DNA from: AP-15 sp036404275
Lineage (GTDB): Bacteria > Pseudomonadota > Alphaproteobacteria > ATCC43930 > CGMCC-115725
Direction of reading: 5' to 3'
Assembly: GCA_036404275.1 (NCBI GenBank)
Contig: DASXAM010000088.1
Coordinates: forward strand, 1-64,000
Length of the DNA stretch: 64,000 bases
The notes under the pieces were generated by a model that was not told where the DNA came from, made no database searches, and saw only the letters and a list, made by a program, of their open reading frames with translations. Positions 51,729-60,024 of this stretch are shown piece by piece; position 1 is the first letter of the stretch; every line of letters begins with the position of its first letter. The translations under genes were made by a program, and so were the position numbers.

Positions 51729-52937
51729 ATGGATGGGGTGCCGCTCAATTGTCTCGCCGGCGTCAAGGTGCTCGACCTGACCCAATTCGAGGCCGGACCC
51801 ACCTGCACCGAAGCCTTGGCCTGGCTCGGCGCCGAGGTGGTCAAGGTCGAGAACCCGAAGGGCGGCGAGCCGGGCCGCACCTCGTTCGCCGGCCCGCCGG
51901 GCAGCCCGGATTCCTATTACTTCTTCCAGTTCGACGCCAACAAGAAGTCGGTCACCGTCAATCTCAAATCCGAGCGCGGGCTGGCGCTCGTCAAGGATCT
52001 GGCGCGGAAGGCCGATGTCATGATCGAGAACATGGCGCCCGGCACGATCGAGCGCCTCGGTCTCGGCTACGACGCGATCCGCGCGATCAACCCCGGCATC
52101 GTTTATGCCCAGGTCAAAGGTTTTGGCGAGGGCAGCCCGTACGAGAAAAACCTCGCCTTCGATATGATTGCCCAAGCCTGCGGCGGCACGATGAGCATTA
52201 CCGGCGAGCCCGACGGGCCGCCGATCCGGCCGGGCCCCTCGCTCGGCGACACCGGCACCGGCATGGTCATGGCGATCAGCATCCTGGGCGCCCTCTACGA
52301 GCGCAAGACCACCGGCCGCGGCCGGCGGCTGCAGGTGGCGATGCAGGATGCGATGCTGCACTACATCCGCTTTGCGTTTCAGACCCAGGCGGTGCTCGGT
52401 CGAGCGGCACCCCGCAACAGCAACCGCAGCAACACGGCCCCGTCGGGGATCTTTCCCTGCGCGCGGGGCGGCCCCAATGACTGGATTTACGTCTTCGCCC
52501 GCCAGACGGACCACTGGCACCGGCTTTTGAAACTCCTCGGCCGCGAGGATTTGATCGGCGATCCGCGCTACGAGACGGCACCAGCCCGCGGCGAGCGCAG
52601 CGACGAAGTCAACGCGATCGTCGCCGAGTGGACCAGACTGCGCGACAAGCACGAGGCGATGCGGTTGATCGGCGCCGCCGGCGTGCCGGCCGGTGCTGTG
52701 CTCGACACGATGGAATTGCACAACGAGCCGAGCTTTGAGGCGCGCGGCATTCTGCAAACCGTGCCGCACCCGACCGGTCCCTACAAAATGCCGGCCTGGC
52801 CGGTCCGCTTCGACGGCGCCCCGCCCAAGCTCGAACCGGCGCCGCTACTGGGCCAGCATACAACCGAAATCCTCGGGAGCTGGCTCGGCATGAGCCGGAG
52901 CGATGCCGAGGCGCTGAAACAGGACGGGGTGATTTGA
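51729..52937 (+). CDS. CaiB/BaiF family CoA transferase
   Basis: The 402-residue class III CoA transferase has VKVLDLTQFEAGPTCTEALA, GAEVVKVENPKGGEPG, QFDANKKSVTVNLKSERGLA, ENMAPGTIERLGLGYDAIRA, AFDMIAQACGG and TGEPDGPPIRPGPSLGDTG. Along its length it is closely similar to the product of 21851-23113. Both share the ENMAPG/ENFAPG loop, the PSGIFPC/PSEIYPC stretch and an ending of the same length, so the two are duplicated paralogues. It converges on the tartrate-dehydrogenase-like gene. Confidence 0.93.
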   Translation: MDGVPLNCLAGVKVLDLTQFEAGPTCTEALAWLGAEVVKVENPKGGEPGRTSFAGPPGSPDSYYFFQFDANKKSVTVNLKSERGLALVKDLARKADVMIENMAPGTIERLGLGYDAIRAINPGIVYAQVKGFGEGSPYEKNLAFDMIAQACGGTMSITGEPDGPPIRPGPSLGDTGTGMVMAISILGALYERKTTGRGRRLQVAMQDAMLHYIRFAFQTQAVLGRAAPRNSNRSNTAPSGIFPCARGGPNDWIYVFARQTDHWHRLLKLLGREDLIGDPRYETAPARGERSDEVNAIVAEWTRLRDKHEAMRLIGAAGVPAGAVLDTMELHNEPSFEARGILQTVPHPTGPYKMPAWPVRFDGAPPKLEPAPLLGQHTTEILGSWLGMSRSDAEALKQDGVI

Positions 52938-52973
52938 GAATAACGCCGGTAATCGGATTCGAAAAAGGGCGAG

Positions 52974-54035
52974 CTACCGGATCGCGGCGGTAACGGCGGC
53001 GCCGAGATCCTTGGTGCCGGCGTTGCCGCCGAGGTCGGGGGTGCGGGTGCCGCCTTCGGCCAAGACCTCGGCGATCGCGCGCTCGACCGCTGCGGCGGCT
53101 TCGGTTTCGCCAAAATGGGCGAGCATCATCGCCCCCGACCAGATCTGGCCGATCGGATTGGCGATGCCGCGCCCGGCGATGTCCGGGGCCGAGCCGTGCA
53201 CCGGCTCGAACATCGAGGGGTATTCGCGCTCGGGGTTGATGTTGCCGGAGGGGGCGATGCCGATCGAGCCGACCACCGCCGGCCCCAAATCGCTCAAAAT
53301 GTCGCCGAACAAATTCGAGCCGACGACGACATCGAACCAGTCCGGGTGGCGCACAAAATGCGCGGTCAGAATGTCGATGTGGTACTGGTCGGTCCTGACG
53401 TCGGGATAGTCCTTGGCGACCGCGGCGAAGCGCTCGTCCCAATAGGGCATGGTGTGGATGATGCCGTTCGATTTGGTGGCCGAGGTCACGTGCTTGTTGC
53501 GGACGCGGGCGAGCTCAAAGGCATAGCGCATGATCCGGTCACAGCCGCGCCGGGTGAACACGGTTTGCTGCATTGCCATCTCATATTCGCTGCCTGAATA
53601 AAGGCGGCCGCCGATCTCGGAATATTCGCCTTCGTTGTTCTCGCGCACGACATAGAAATCGATGTCGCCGGGCGCGCGGCCCTTGAGCGGCGATTCGACC
53701 CCGGCCAACAGCCGCACCGGGCGCAGATTGACATATTGATGGAAATTGCGCCGGAGCGGGATCAGAAGACCCCAGAGCGAGATGTGGTCCGGCACATCCG
53801 GCCGGCCGACCGCGCCGAGATAGACCGCGTCGTAGGGCCGCAGCTCTTCGAGCCCGTCCTCCGGCATCATCCGCCCGGTCGCGGCATAACGGTCGCAGCT
53901 CCAATCGAATTCGCTCCAGCTGAAGCCGAAGCCGTAGCGGCGCGCGGCCTGCTCCATCGCGGCGATCCCTTCGGGCATCACCTCATGCCCGATGCCGTCC
54001 CCGGCGATCACCGCCACCCGGTAGCTCTTTGCCAT
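52974..54035 (-). CDS. Tartrate dehydrogenase / isopropylmalate-dehydrogenase family
   Basis: The 353-residue NAD-dependent hydroxyacid dehydrogenase has VIAGDGIGHEVMPEG at the start, RENNEGEYSEIGGRLYSG (the loop typical of TtuC tartrate dehydrogenases), TSATKSNGI with the catalytic Lys, SNLFGDILSDLG with metal-binding Asp, and FEPVHGSAPDIAGRGIANPI. The REN(N)EGEYS loop favours tartrate or malate over 3-isopropylmalate. ATG 54035 (MAKSYRV) is the family start and follows GGGAGAAG; the frame is open a further 39 codons upstream but that part does not look coding. Confidence 0.9.
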   Translation of the reverse strand: MAKSYRVAVIAGDGIGHEVMPEGIAAMEQAARRYGFGFSWSEFDWSCDRYAATGRMMPEDGLEELRPYDAVYLGAVGRPDVPDHISLWGLLIPLRRNFHQYVNLRPVRLLAGVESPLKGRAPGDIDFYVVRENNEGEYSEIGGRLYSGSEYEMAMQQTVFTRRGCDRIMRYAFELARVRNKHVTSATKSNGIIHTMPYWDERFAAVAKDYPDVRTDQYHIDILTAHFVRHPDWFDVVVGSNLFGDILSDLGPAVVGSIGIAPSGNINPEREYPSMFEPVHGSAPDIAGRGIANPIGQIWSGAMMLAHFGETEAAAAVERAIAEVLAEGGTRTPDLGGNAGTKDLGAAVTAAIR

Positions 54036-54220
54036 GCCCTGCTTCTCCCTGAGCTTGTGTGCCACGATACTCCCGCGCCTGGCCGGGCAGAGCAACCGTC
54101 GGATTTCGATCGCGACGATGCCCGGCACGCCATCCCGCTGCCCGACCGACACTCAACTGTCATGGCTTTTGGGCAGATTGCGGCGGGCGGCGGATGGCCG
54201 CGTCCATAAGGGGATGATCG

Positions 54221-55633
54221 ATGCGACGCGAGGGATTTCTCTGTTTAACGTTGGGGCTCGTCGCGGCGGTGCCGGCGGCGCGCGCGGATGTGATGCTGAT
54301 CGCCGACGGGACGCTGACGGGCAGCGCAGCCGGACCGAATGCCGACCTTTCCGGCCTGACCGGCTCGCTCGAAAACGGCGCCGCCGCCAATCTGCTCGGC
54401 GGTTTGGGCTCGGGCATCGCCTATGCGGGCGGCGACACCTTTCTGGCTCTGCCCGACCGCGGACCAAACGCAATTCCATTCAACCCTGCGATTGACGATA
54501 CCGCGTCGTATATCGACCGGTTTCACACCGTGACGATGAACCTGATGCCCGCCGCTCCGGGCGCGCCGCTACCCTTCACCCTGACGCCAACACTGACGGC
54601 GACGACGCTGTTGTCGAGCGCCACACCGCTCGTCTACGGCAATGCCGACGGGCCGGGCGCGCTGCCGCAGAACACGCCCAACCAGTTCTTTTTCACCGGC
54701 CGTTCGGACAATTTCGATCCGAACCAGAATTCGGGCAACCCGGCCGACGCGCGTCTCGACCCCGAATCGATCCGCGTTTCGAATGACCGAAAGTCGGTGT
54801 TCATTTCCGATGAATACGGTCCCTATGTTTATCAGTTCGATCGGGCGACCGGCCAGCGCCTGAAAAGCTTTGCGTTGCCGGGCAATCTTTATGTTTCGAA
54901 CCTGTCGCCGGTCGGCGACAACGAGATCAGCGGCAACACTTCCGGGCGGGTCGCCAACAAGGGAATGGAGGGGCTGGCGATCACCCCCGACGGCAAGACG
55001 CTGGTCGGCATCATGCAGGCACCGCTGATCCAGGATGCGGCCGATCCGGCGACGCAGAACCTGCTGCGCATCGTCACGGTCGACATCGCCACCGGAGCCA
55101 CTCACGAATACGGCTATGAATTGACCGCCGGCACCGGCGCCAGCGACATCGTCGCGATCAACGACCATCAATTCCTGGTCGACGAGCGTGACGGCAAGGG
55201 ACTCGGCGACGGCAGCAAGGCCAAGGTCAAGCAGATGTTCGAGATCGACATCGCCGGTGCCACCGACATCACCAACCTGACCGGCGCCGCGGCGGCTGCC
55301 GCCGCGGTCAAGAAGACCCTGTTTCTCGACGTGGTCGCGCAGCTCAACGCCAACGGCATCCCCAGCGACCAGATCCCGTCCAAGATCGAAGGCATCGCCT
55401 TTGGTCCCGACGTGACGCTCGACGGAATGACCGAGCACACATTGTTTGTGTCTAACGACAATGATTTCGACGTCGATACTTCCGGCCCGAACCAGTTCTT
55501 CGTCTTCGGGTTCGGTGATGCGGACCTGCCGGGCCTTGCGCAGCAGCTATTCGTTCCCGAGCCGGCCTCGCTGCTGCTGCTCGGCATCGGCGTTCTCGGC
55601 ATGGGCGTGATCCGCCGCTGCCGTGCTGCCTAG
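54221..55633 (+). CDS. PEP-CTERM protein with an esterase-like-phytase domain
   Basis: The 470-residue protein has a signal peptide (about residues 1-22, ARADV), a long beta-propeller-like domain with RVSNDRKSVFISDEYGPYVY, GMEGLAITPDGKTLVGIM and VDERDGKGLGDGSKAKVKQM, which match the esterase-like phytase domain family, and a PEP-CTERM tag at the end (VPEPASLLLLGIGVLGMG, then RRCRAA). It should be exported and processed by an exosortase. It is the second PEP-CTERM protein of the window, in addition to 20299-21045. No nearby gene suggests a pathway. Confidence 0.88.
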   Translation: MRREGFLCLTLGLVAAVPAARADVMLIADGTLTGSAAGPNADLSGLTGSLENGAAANLLGGLGSGIAYAGGDTFLALPDRGPNAIPFNPAIDDTASYIDRFHTVTMNLMPAAPGAPLPFTLTPTLTATTLLSSATPLVYGNADGPGALPQNTPNQFFFTGRSDNFDPNQNSGNPADARLDPESIRVSNDRKSVFISDEYGPYVYQFDRATGQRLKSFALPGNLYVSNLSPVGDNEISGNTSGRVANKGMEGLAITPDGKTLVGIMQAPLIQDAADPATQNLLRIVTVDIATGATHEYGYELTAGTGASDIVAINDHQFLVDERDGKGLGDGSKAKVKQMFEIDIAGATDITNLTGAAAAAAAVKKTLFLDVVAQLNANGIPSDQIPSKIEGIAFGPDVTLDGMTEHTLFVSNDNDFDVDTSGPNQFFVFGFGDADLPGLAQQLFVPEPASLLLLGIGVLGMGVIRRCRAA

Positions 55634-55794
55634 CGCACCGGGCACGGCCTGACCTTTCGGGTGCCTCGGCAAAACCGGCCGACCGGTCGCGCCGGCGAAT
55701 GCCGAGGCCCCTTATTCGATGACCTCGTCCGCCTCGCTCAGCAGCAGACCCGCCGGGTCGTCATTCGCCTCTCCCGTTGCGGCCGCCGCGACGG

Positions 55795-56223
55795 TTATTT
55801 GTTCGTGTTCCAGATGTCGGTCGCGAGCAGCCACTTGCCGCCGATCTTGCGCCACAGGACGGCGTATTTGCTGACGACTTGCTGCGGCGGCTGGGCTTTG
55901 GTCTCGAGCGTCACGGTGCCGATCTCGCGCGCCGCCCGCCGCCCGAGCGGCAGCACGTCGAGGGTGACGAGCTTGGCGTCGCCGACCTGGGTCGCCGCCT
56001 TTTGCCAGAACGCCTCGATCGCCGCCCGGCCGTGGACCATGTCGCCGCCCGGCGGCAGCACATAGGCATCTTCGGCATACATCGCCGCCACTGTGGCCGC
56101 GTCGCCTTTGTTGAAGGCGGCGGTCCATTTGTCGTTGAGCTGTTGGATCGTCGCCTTGCTCTGGGCCAATGCCGGGCAGGCGAACAGGGCGAGGCACAAC
56201 ACCAAGAGGGTGAAACGCGCCAT
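55795..56223 (-). CDS. Secreted SnoaL/DUF4440-like protein
   Basis: The 142-residue protein has a signal peptide (MARFTLLVLCLALFACPALA) and then one cone-shaped NTF2-like domain, typical of SgcJ/EcaC or DUF4440 proteins: QQLNDKWTAAFNKGDAATVA, AEDAYVLPPGGDMVHGRAAI and WQKAATQVGD. Members bind small ligands or act as isomerases; no activity can be given. It is 14 bases from the PhzF gene on the same strand, so the two form a short operon. Confidence 0.85.
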   Translation of the reverse strand: MARFTLLVLCLALFACPALAQSKATIQQLNDKWTAAFNKGDAATVAAMYAEDAYVLPPGGDMVHGRAAIEAFWQKAATQVGDAKLVTLDVLPLGRRAAREIGTVTLETKAQPPQQVVSKYAVLWRKIGGKWLLATDIWNTNK

Positions 56224-56237
56224 GGCCGTCCCCTTTG

Positions 56238-57023
56238 TCAGATTTCGATCGTGCCGGTCAGGTAAAGCGCGGCGCGGCCGGCGATCGTCACGCGATCGCC
56301 ATCGAGGGCGCAGGAAAGCCGGCCGCCGCGGCGCGAGAGTTGCCGCGCTTCGAGCCGCGTCTTGCCGAGGCGCCCGGCCCAGTAGGGGACCAGCGCGCAA
56401 TGTGACGAGCCGGTGACCGGGTCCTCGTCCACGCCTTGCGCCGGCGCGAAAAAGCGTGAAACGAAATCGATCTCGCCGGCTCCGGGCGCGGTGGCGATGA
56501 CGGCAAACCGGTCGAGCTGGGCGAGCGCGGCAAAATCGGGAGCCAGCGCCGCCACCCTCTCCATATCGTCATAGACGGCGACATAATCGCGGGCGGCGAG
56601 CACCGCCGCGGGCCGCTGCCCGAGGGCGGCGCTCAGGCCCGGCGGCTCGTCGCAAGGAGTGGGCGGCCAGGCCGGAAAATCGAGCGCGAGCAACGCGCCC
56701 GCGCGGGTGACCACGAGCTCGCCCGCCTTTTGGGTGCGAAAGACGACGCGCTCGCGCCCTGGCGTCAGAAAATTGAACAGCACATAGGCCGAGGCGAGTG
56801 TGGCATGGCCACACAGATCGACCTCGGTTGTCGGCGTGAACCAGCGCAGCCCCCAGCGCTCGCCCTCGGCGACGAAAAACGCGGTTTCCGGCAGGTTGTT
56901 CTCGGCCGCGATCGCCTGCATGACCTCGTCCGAGAGCCAGCTTTCGAGCGGACACACCGCCGCCGGGTTGCCGGCGAACGGCCGATCGGCAAAGGCATCG
57001 ACCTGGTACAGCGGAATGCGCAT
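56238..57023 (-). CDS. PhzF-family isomerase
   Basis: The 261-residue protein has VDAFADRPFAGNPAAVCPLE, AENNLPETAFFV with the catalytic Glu, the symmetric second-half block DPVTGSSHCALVPYWAGRLG and GHATLASAYVLFNF. These mark the PhzF fold, a diaminopimelate-epimerase-like isomerase. True PhzF makes a phenazine precursor, but most relatives have no phenazine genes, and none are seen here. ATG 57023 is preferred over an in-frame start seven codons upstream because family members begin MRIPLYQVDAF. Confidence 0.9.
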   Translation of the reverse strand: MRIPLYQVDAFADRPFAGNPAAVCPLESWLSDEVMQAIAAENNLPETAFFVAEGERWGLRWFTPTTEVDLCGHATLASAYVLFNFLTPGRERVVFRTQKAGELVVTRAGALLALDFPAWPPTPCDEPPGLSAALGQRPAAVLAARDYVAVYDDMERVAALAPDFAALAQLDRFAVIATAPGAGEIDFVSRFFAPAQGVDEDPVTGSSHCALVPYWAGRLGKTRLEARQLSRRGGRLSCALDGDRVTIAGRAALYLTGTIEI

Positions 57024-57205
57024 CGCCGCCCTCGTTCGCAACAAGCCTCGATCTCGCGGGTTTTAGCAGAGCCGCGGCAAAAGAGGCGAGCGCCCTTTGC
57101 CCGCGGTTCGTTGCGCCCTCGAGAGCCGCGATTTGGGCCCGGCCGAGCTTGCGGGGGCTTCGCATCGGGGCCATTCTCAGACGGAACAGCCGGAGGAGTT
57201 GGATC

Positions 57206-58063
57206 ATGACAGCGGCAGCTTTGCCTCGCGAATCCGGGTTTAAGACCAACCCCGATTACAAGATCACGTTCGAAGCCTCGCCACGCCGGGTGCGGGTGAC
57301 GTTTGGAGGCGCAACGATTGCCGACAGCACCGATACGCATCTGTTGTTCGAAACACGGCACCTGCCGGTCTACTACTTCCCGCGCGCCGATGTGCGCATG
57401 GATTTGTTGACGCCGACCGACCACCACACCTTTTGCCCGTACAAGGGTCAGGCGTCGTATTGGACGATCACGGCCGGCGGGCGCGTGGCCGAGAACGCGG
57501 TCTGGGGCTATCCCGTGCCTTACGAGGAGGTGGCGGCGATCAAGGATTACGTCGCCTTTTATTGGGACCGGGTCGATCACTGGTACGAGGAGGACGAGGA
57601 AATTTTTGTCCACCCGCGCGACCCCTATAAACGCGTCGATGTGGTGCAATCCTCGCGCCCGGTCGAAGTGATCCTCGGCGGCGAGACCGTCGCCGAAACC
57701 CGGCGCGCGCGCTTTCTGTTCGAAACACGATTGCCGACCCGCTACTACATCCCGCCCGAGGATGTGCGTTTGGATCTCCTCGTGCCGAGCGCCAAAAAGA
57801 CCCGCTGCCCATACAAGGGCGAGGCGCGCTACTGGTCGGCCAAAATCGGCGACCGGGTCTTTGAAGACATCGTGTGGAGCTATCCCGAGCCGATCGCCGA
57901 ATGCCCAAAAATCAAGGACTATTTGTGCTTTTTCAACGAGCAGGTGGACGAGATTCGGGTCGCCGGGCAAGCGGTGCCGCGGCCGGTAACCCCTTGGTCG
58001 AAGGACTGGAAGGAGAAGGCGGCGAGCGTCCCCGACCCGCGCGGCCCGGTCGTGCGGCCTTGA
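57206..58063 (+). CDS. Double DUF427 domain protein
   Basis: The 285-residue protein has two DUF427 units. Unit one has YYFPRADVRMDLLTPTDHHT, CPYKGQASYW and AVWGYPVP; unit two has YYIPPEDVRLDLLVPSAKKT, CPYKGEARYW and IVWSYPEP. The family is small, cytosolic and without a known reaction. Both copies keep the CPYKG motif, so both may be active. ATG 57206 follows CGGAGGAG. The gene is divergent from phzF. Confidence 0.82.
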   Translation: MTAAALPRESGFKTNPDYKITFEASPRRVRVTFGGATIADSTDTHLLFETRHLPVYYFPRADVRMDLLTPTDHHTFCPYKGQASYWTITAGGRVAENAVWGYPVPYEEVAAIKDYVAFYWDRVDHWYEEDEEIFVHPRDPYKRVDVVQSSRPVEVILGGETVAETRRARFLFETRLPTRYYIPPEDVRLDLLVPSAKKTRCPYKGEARYWSAKIGDRVFEDIVWSYPEPIAECPKIKDYLCFFNEQVDEIRVAGQAVPRPVTPWSKDWKEKAASVPDPRGPVVRP

Positions 58064-58072
58064 TCTGAGCAA

Positions 58073-58118
58073 CCCGCCCCCTCCCATTCCTTCCCCCGCC
58101 TGCGGGGACGGGTTAGGG
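58073..58118. repeat. Intergenic palindromic repeat, copy 2
   Basis: This imperfect inverted repeat runs from CCGCCCCCTCCC through CCCCGCCTGCGGGG to GGGTTAGGGC, 10 bases after the DUF427 stop. It belongs with the elements at 13298-13364 and 58148-58191. It overlaps the 3' end of the TetR gene by a few bases. Confidence 0.6.
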
Positions 58119-58802
58119 CTGCCTTGAGGTCGCCCGGTGCGCGCGTGCCCCATTCCCTCCCCCGCTTGCGGGAGAGGGAATGGGTGGGGGGCGGCCGAAG
58201 GCGCGGATGAAAGCATCGACGGCGCCGTCGATGACGGCGCGCAGGCTCGGCTGATCGGTCCGGGCGTCGAGCCGCAACAGGTGGCGCAATTGGGTTTCGC
58301 CGCGCACCAGCCCGACAAATTGCTCGGCGGCGAGGCGCGTATCCACCAGGTCGAGCGAGCCCGCCGCCGCGGCGCCGCGCAAAAACGCCTCGATCTGCGC
58401 GAGATTGCGCTCGGGGCCGGCACGCCAGAACACGTCGCCCAAGGCCGGAAAGCGTGGCACTTCGGCCAGGATGATGCGGTGGAGAGCGATCGCGTCGGGC
58501 GACAGCAAGAGGTCGAGAAAGCGCCGGGCCAGCACCGTCAGCGAGGCGCGCGCATCACAAGGATCGAGCTCGTGCGCCGAAAACCCCGCAAAACGCTGCT
58601 CGCACTCGCGCCCGATGACCGCGCCGAACAGCTCCTCCTTGCCGGCGAAATGGGCGTAGACCGTGGCTTTCGACACACCCGCCTCCCGCGCGATCGTGTC
58701 CATGCTGACCGCGCCAAAGCCGCTCGCCAAAAAGGTCCGCTTGGCTGCGGCGAGGATGCTCTCGGCCTTGCCGCTCGACGCTGCTTCGTTGCGCTCGCTC
58801 AC
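58113..58802 (-). CDS. TetR-family transcriptional repressor
   Basis: The 229-residue protein has an N-terminal helix-turn-helix domain: ILAAAKRTFLASGFGAVSMD, IAREAGVSKATVYAHFAGKE, LFGAVIGRECEQRF. The rest is the ligand-binding helical domain. It is divergent from the HlyD/DHA2 efflux genes, and a palindrome lies before the efflux gene, so it likely represses them until a drug or metabolite binds. The start is best placed at GTG 58802; the frame is open to 58886. The last 25 residues (PPPIPSPASGGGNGARAHRA...) are encoded by an intergenic repeat and look like an added tail. Confidence 0.9.
   Translation of the reverse strand: MSERNEAASSGKAESILAAAKRTFLASGFGAVSMDTIAREAGVSKATVYAHFAGKEELFGAVIGRECEQRFAGFSAHELDPCDARASLTVLARRFLDLLLSPDAIALHRIILAEVPRFPALGDVFWRAGPERNLAQIEAFLRGAAAAGSLDLVDTRLAAEQFVGLVRGETQLRHLLRLDARTDQPSLRAVIDGAVDAFIRAFGRPPPIPSPASGGGNGARAHRATSRQP
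58148..58191. repeat. Intergenic palindromic repeat, copy 3, inside the TetR 3' end
   Basis: CCCCATTCCCTCCCCCGC at the left and GCGGGAGAGGGAATGGG at the right form a near-perfect inverted repeat around a short TTGC-type loop. It lies within the last codons of the TetR gene. The encoded Pro/Gly/Ser stretch is typical of a repeat that has entered a gene end. Confidence 0.7.
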
Positions 58803-58850
58803 CTCGCTCGGTCCTCGGCCGGCGCTGCCCAGGATTGTGCGAGCCCCGAC

Positions 58851-58908
58851 TTGACAACGATAGGAGAAGCGGTAGGTTTGGCGCAACCCCTAAACTGAAC
58901 GGTTCAGT
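58851..58908 (+). promoter_or_regulatory. Promoter and TetR operator before the efflux genes
   Basis: A perfect -35 TTGACA (58851-58856) is followed after 16 bases by TAGGTT (58873-58878), a likely -10. Just downstream a perfect 15-base palindrome (ACTGAAC, G, GTTCAGT at 58894-58908) ends 9 bases before the hlyD start. That position suits repression by the divergently encoded TetR protein. Confidence 0.7.
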
Positions 58909-58917
58909 TCAGAAAAA

Positions 58918-60024
58918 ATGCCTAAAAAGCTCATTGTCGCCGTGTTGGTGCTGGTCCTGGCGTTGGGCGGGAGCGGCGGCTGGTATTGGTGGACCGCCTG
59001 GCGCTTTCTGCAATCGACCGACGACGCCTATGTCGCGAGCGACGTGTCGGTGATCAGCCCCAAGGTCGAGGGCTATATCAAGGAGGTGCGGGTCGGCGAC
59101 AACCAGGCGGTCAAAAAGGGCGCGGTGCTGTTCGTCATCGACGACAGCGACTTTGCCGCCAAGGTGGCGCAGGCTGAAGCCGCGGTCGCGACCGAGGAGG
59201 CGGCGGTCGCAACCTATAAAAGCCGGCTGCAATTGCAGCAGGCGATGATCGCGCAGGCGCAGGCGAGCGTGCAATCGGCCGATGCCGATTTGACTCGCAC
59301 GCAACAGGACTACAAGCGCTATGCGGCGCTGTTGTCGACCGATTTCGCCAGCCGGCAGCGCTTCGAGCAGGCCCAGGCGGATGCGCGCAAAGCCGCCGCC
59401 GAAGCGGCCAAGAACCACGCGGCGCTGGGGGCGGCGGAAAGCCAGCTCGGGGTCCTGCAATCGCAGCGGCAGGAGGAGGCGGCCAAATTGCAGCAGGCGC
59501 GGGCCAACCTGCGGCTGGCGCAAAACGACCTCGCCAACACGCTGATCCGGGCACCGGTTTCGGGCATCGCCGGCAACCGCGCCGGCCAGGTCGGGCAATA
59601 TGTCAAGCCCGGCACCGAGCTGCTCTCGCTGGTGCCGCTGCCGCGCGTCTATGTCACCGCCAATTTCAAGGAAACCCAATTGACGCGGATGCGGCCGGGG
59701 CAGCGCGCCGAAATTTCGGTCGACGCCTATCCCGAGCATACGATCGAGGGCAAGATCGACAGCTTTGCCCCAGCCAGCGGCGCCGAGTTCAGCCTGCTGC
59801 CGCCCGACAACGCGACCGGCAACTTTACCAAGATCGTGCAGCGCGTGCCGGTCAGGATCGCGCTCCCCAAGAACGGGCCGCTGGCGCGGCTGCTGCGGCC
59901 GGGGCTGTCGGTCACCGTCACCGTCGATACCCGCGACGAAGGCGAAGCGGTGGCCGGCGACGGCATTGTCGGCGCCGCCGAGGCAAAGCCCGCCGCTCCC
60001 GCCGCCGCCGGCGGCATCAGGTGA
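58918..60024 (+). CDS. emrA: HlyD/EmrA-type membrane fusion protein
   Basis: The 368-residue periplasmic adaptor has one N-terminal anchor (LIVAVLVLVLALGGSGGWYW), a lipoyl/barrel-sandwich half (STDDAYVASDVSVISPKVEG), a long coiled coil (about 80-200, with alternating AEAAVATEE and AQAQASVQSA heptads), then the second lipoyl half (LIRAPVSGIAGNRAGQVGQY) and a beta-barrel. It links the inner-membrane pump to an outer-membrane channel. ATG 58918 lies right after the operator; a good ribosome site is missing. The pump gene follows with a four-base overlap. Confidence 0.93.
   Translation: MPKKLIVAVLVLVLALGGSGGWYWWTAWRFLQSTDDAYVASDVSVISPKVEGYIKEVRVGDNQAVKKGAVLFVIDDSDFAAKVAQAEAAVATEEAAVATYKSRLQLQQAMIAQAQASVQSADADLTRTQQDYKRYAALLSTDFASRQRFEQAQADARKAAAEAAKNHAALGAAESQLGVLQSQRQEEAAKLQQARANLRLAQNDLANTLIRAPVSGIAGNRAGQVGQYVKPGTELLSLVPLPRVYVTANFKETQLTRMRPGQRAEISVDAYPEHTIEGKIDSFAPASGAEFSLLPPDNATGNFTKIVQRVPVRIALPKNGPLARLLRPGLSVTVTVDTRDEGEAVAGDGIVGAAEAKPAAPAAAGGIR

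Noticed and set aside
56238..57023. A phenazine biosynthesis locus
   Set aside because: Only a PhzF-fold protein is present; no phzA, B, D, E or G-like gene lies nearby.
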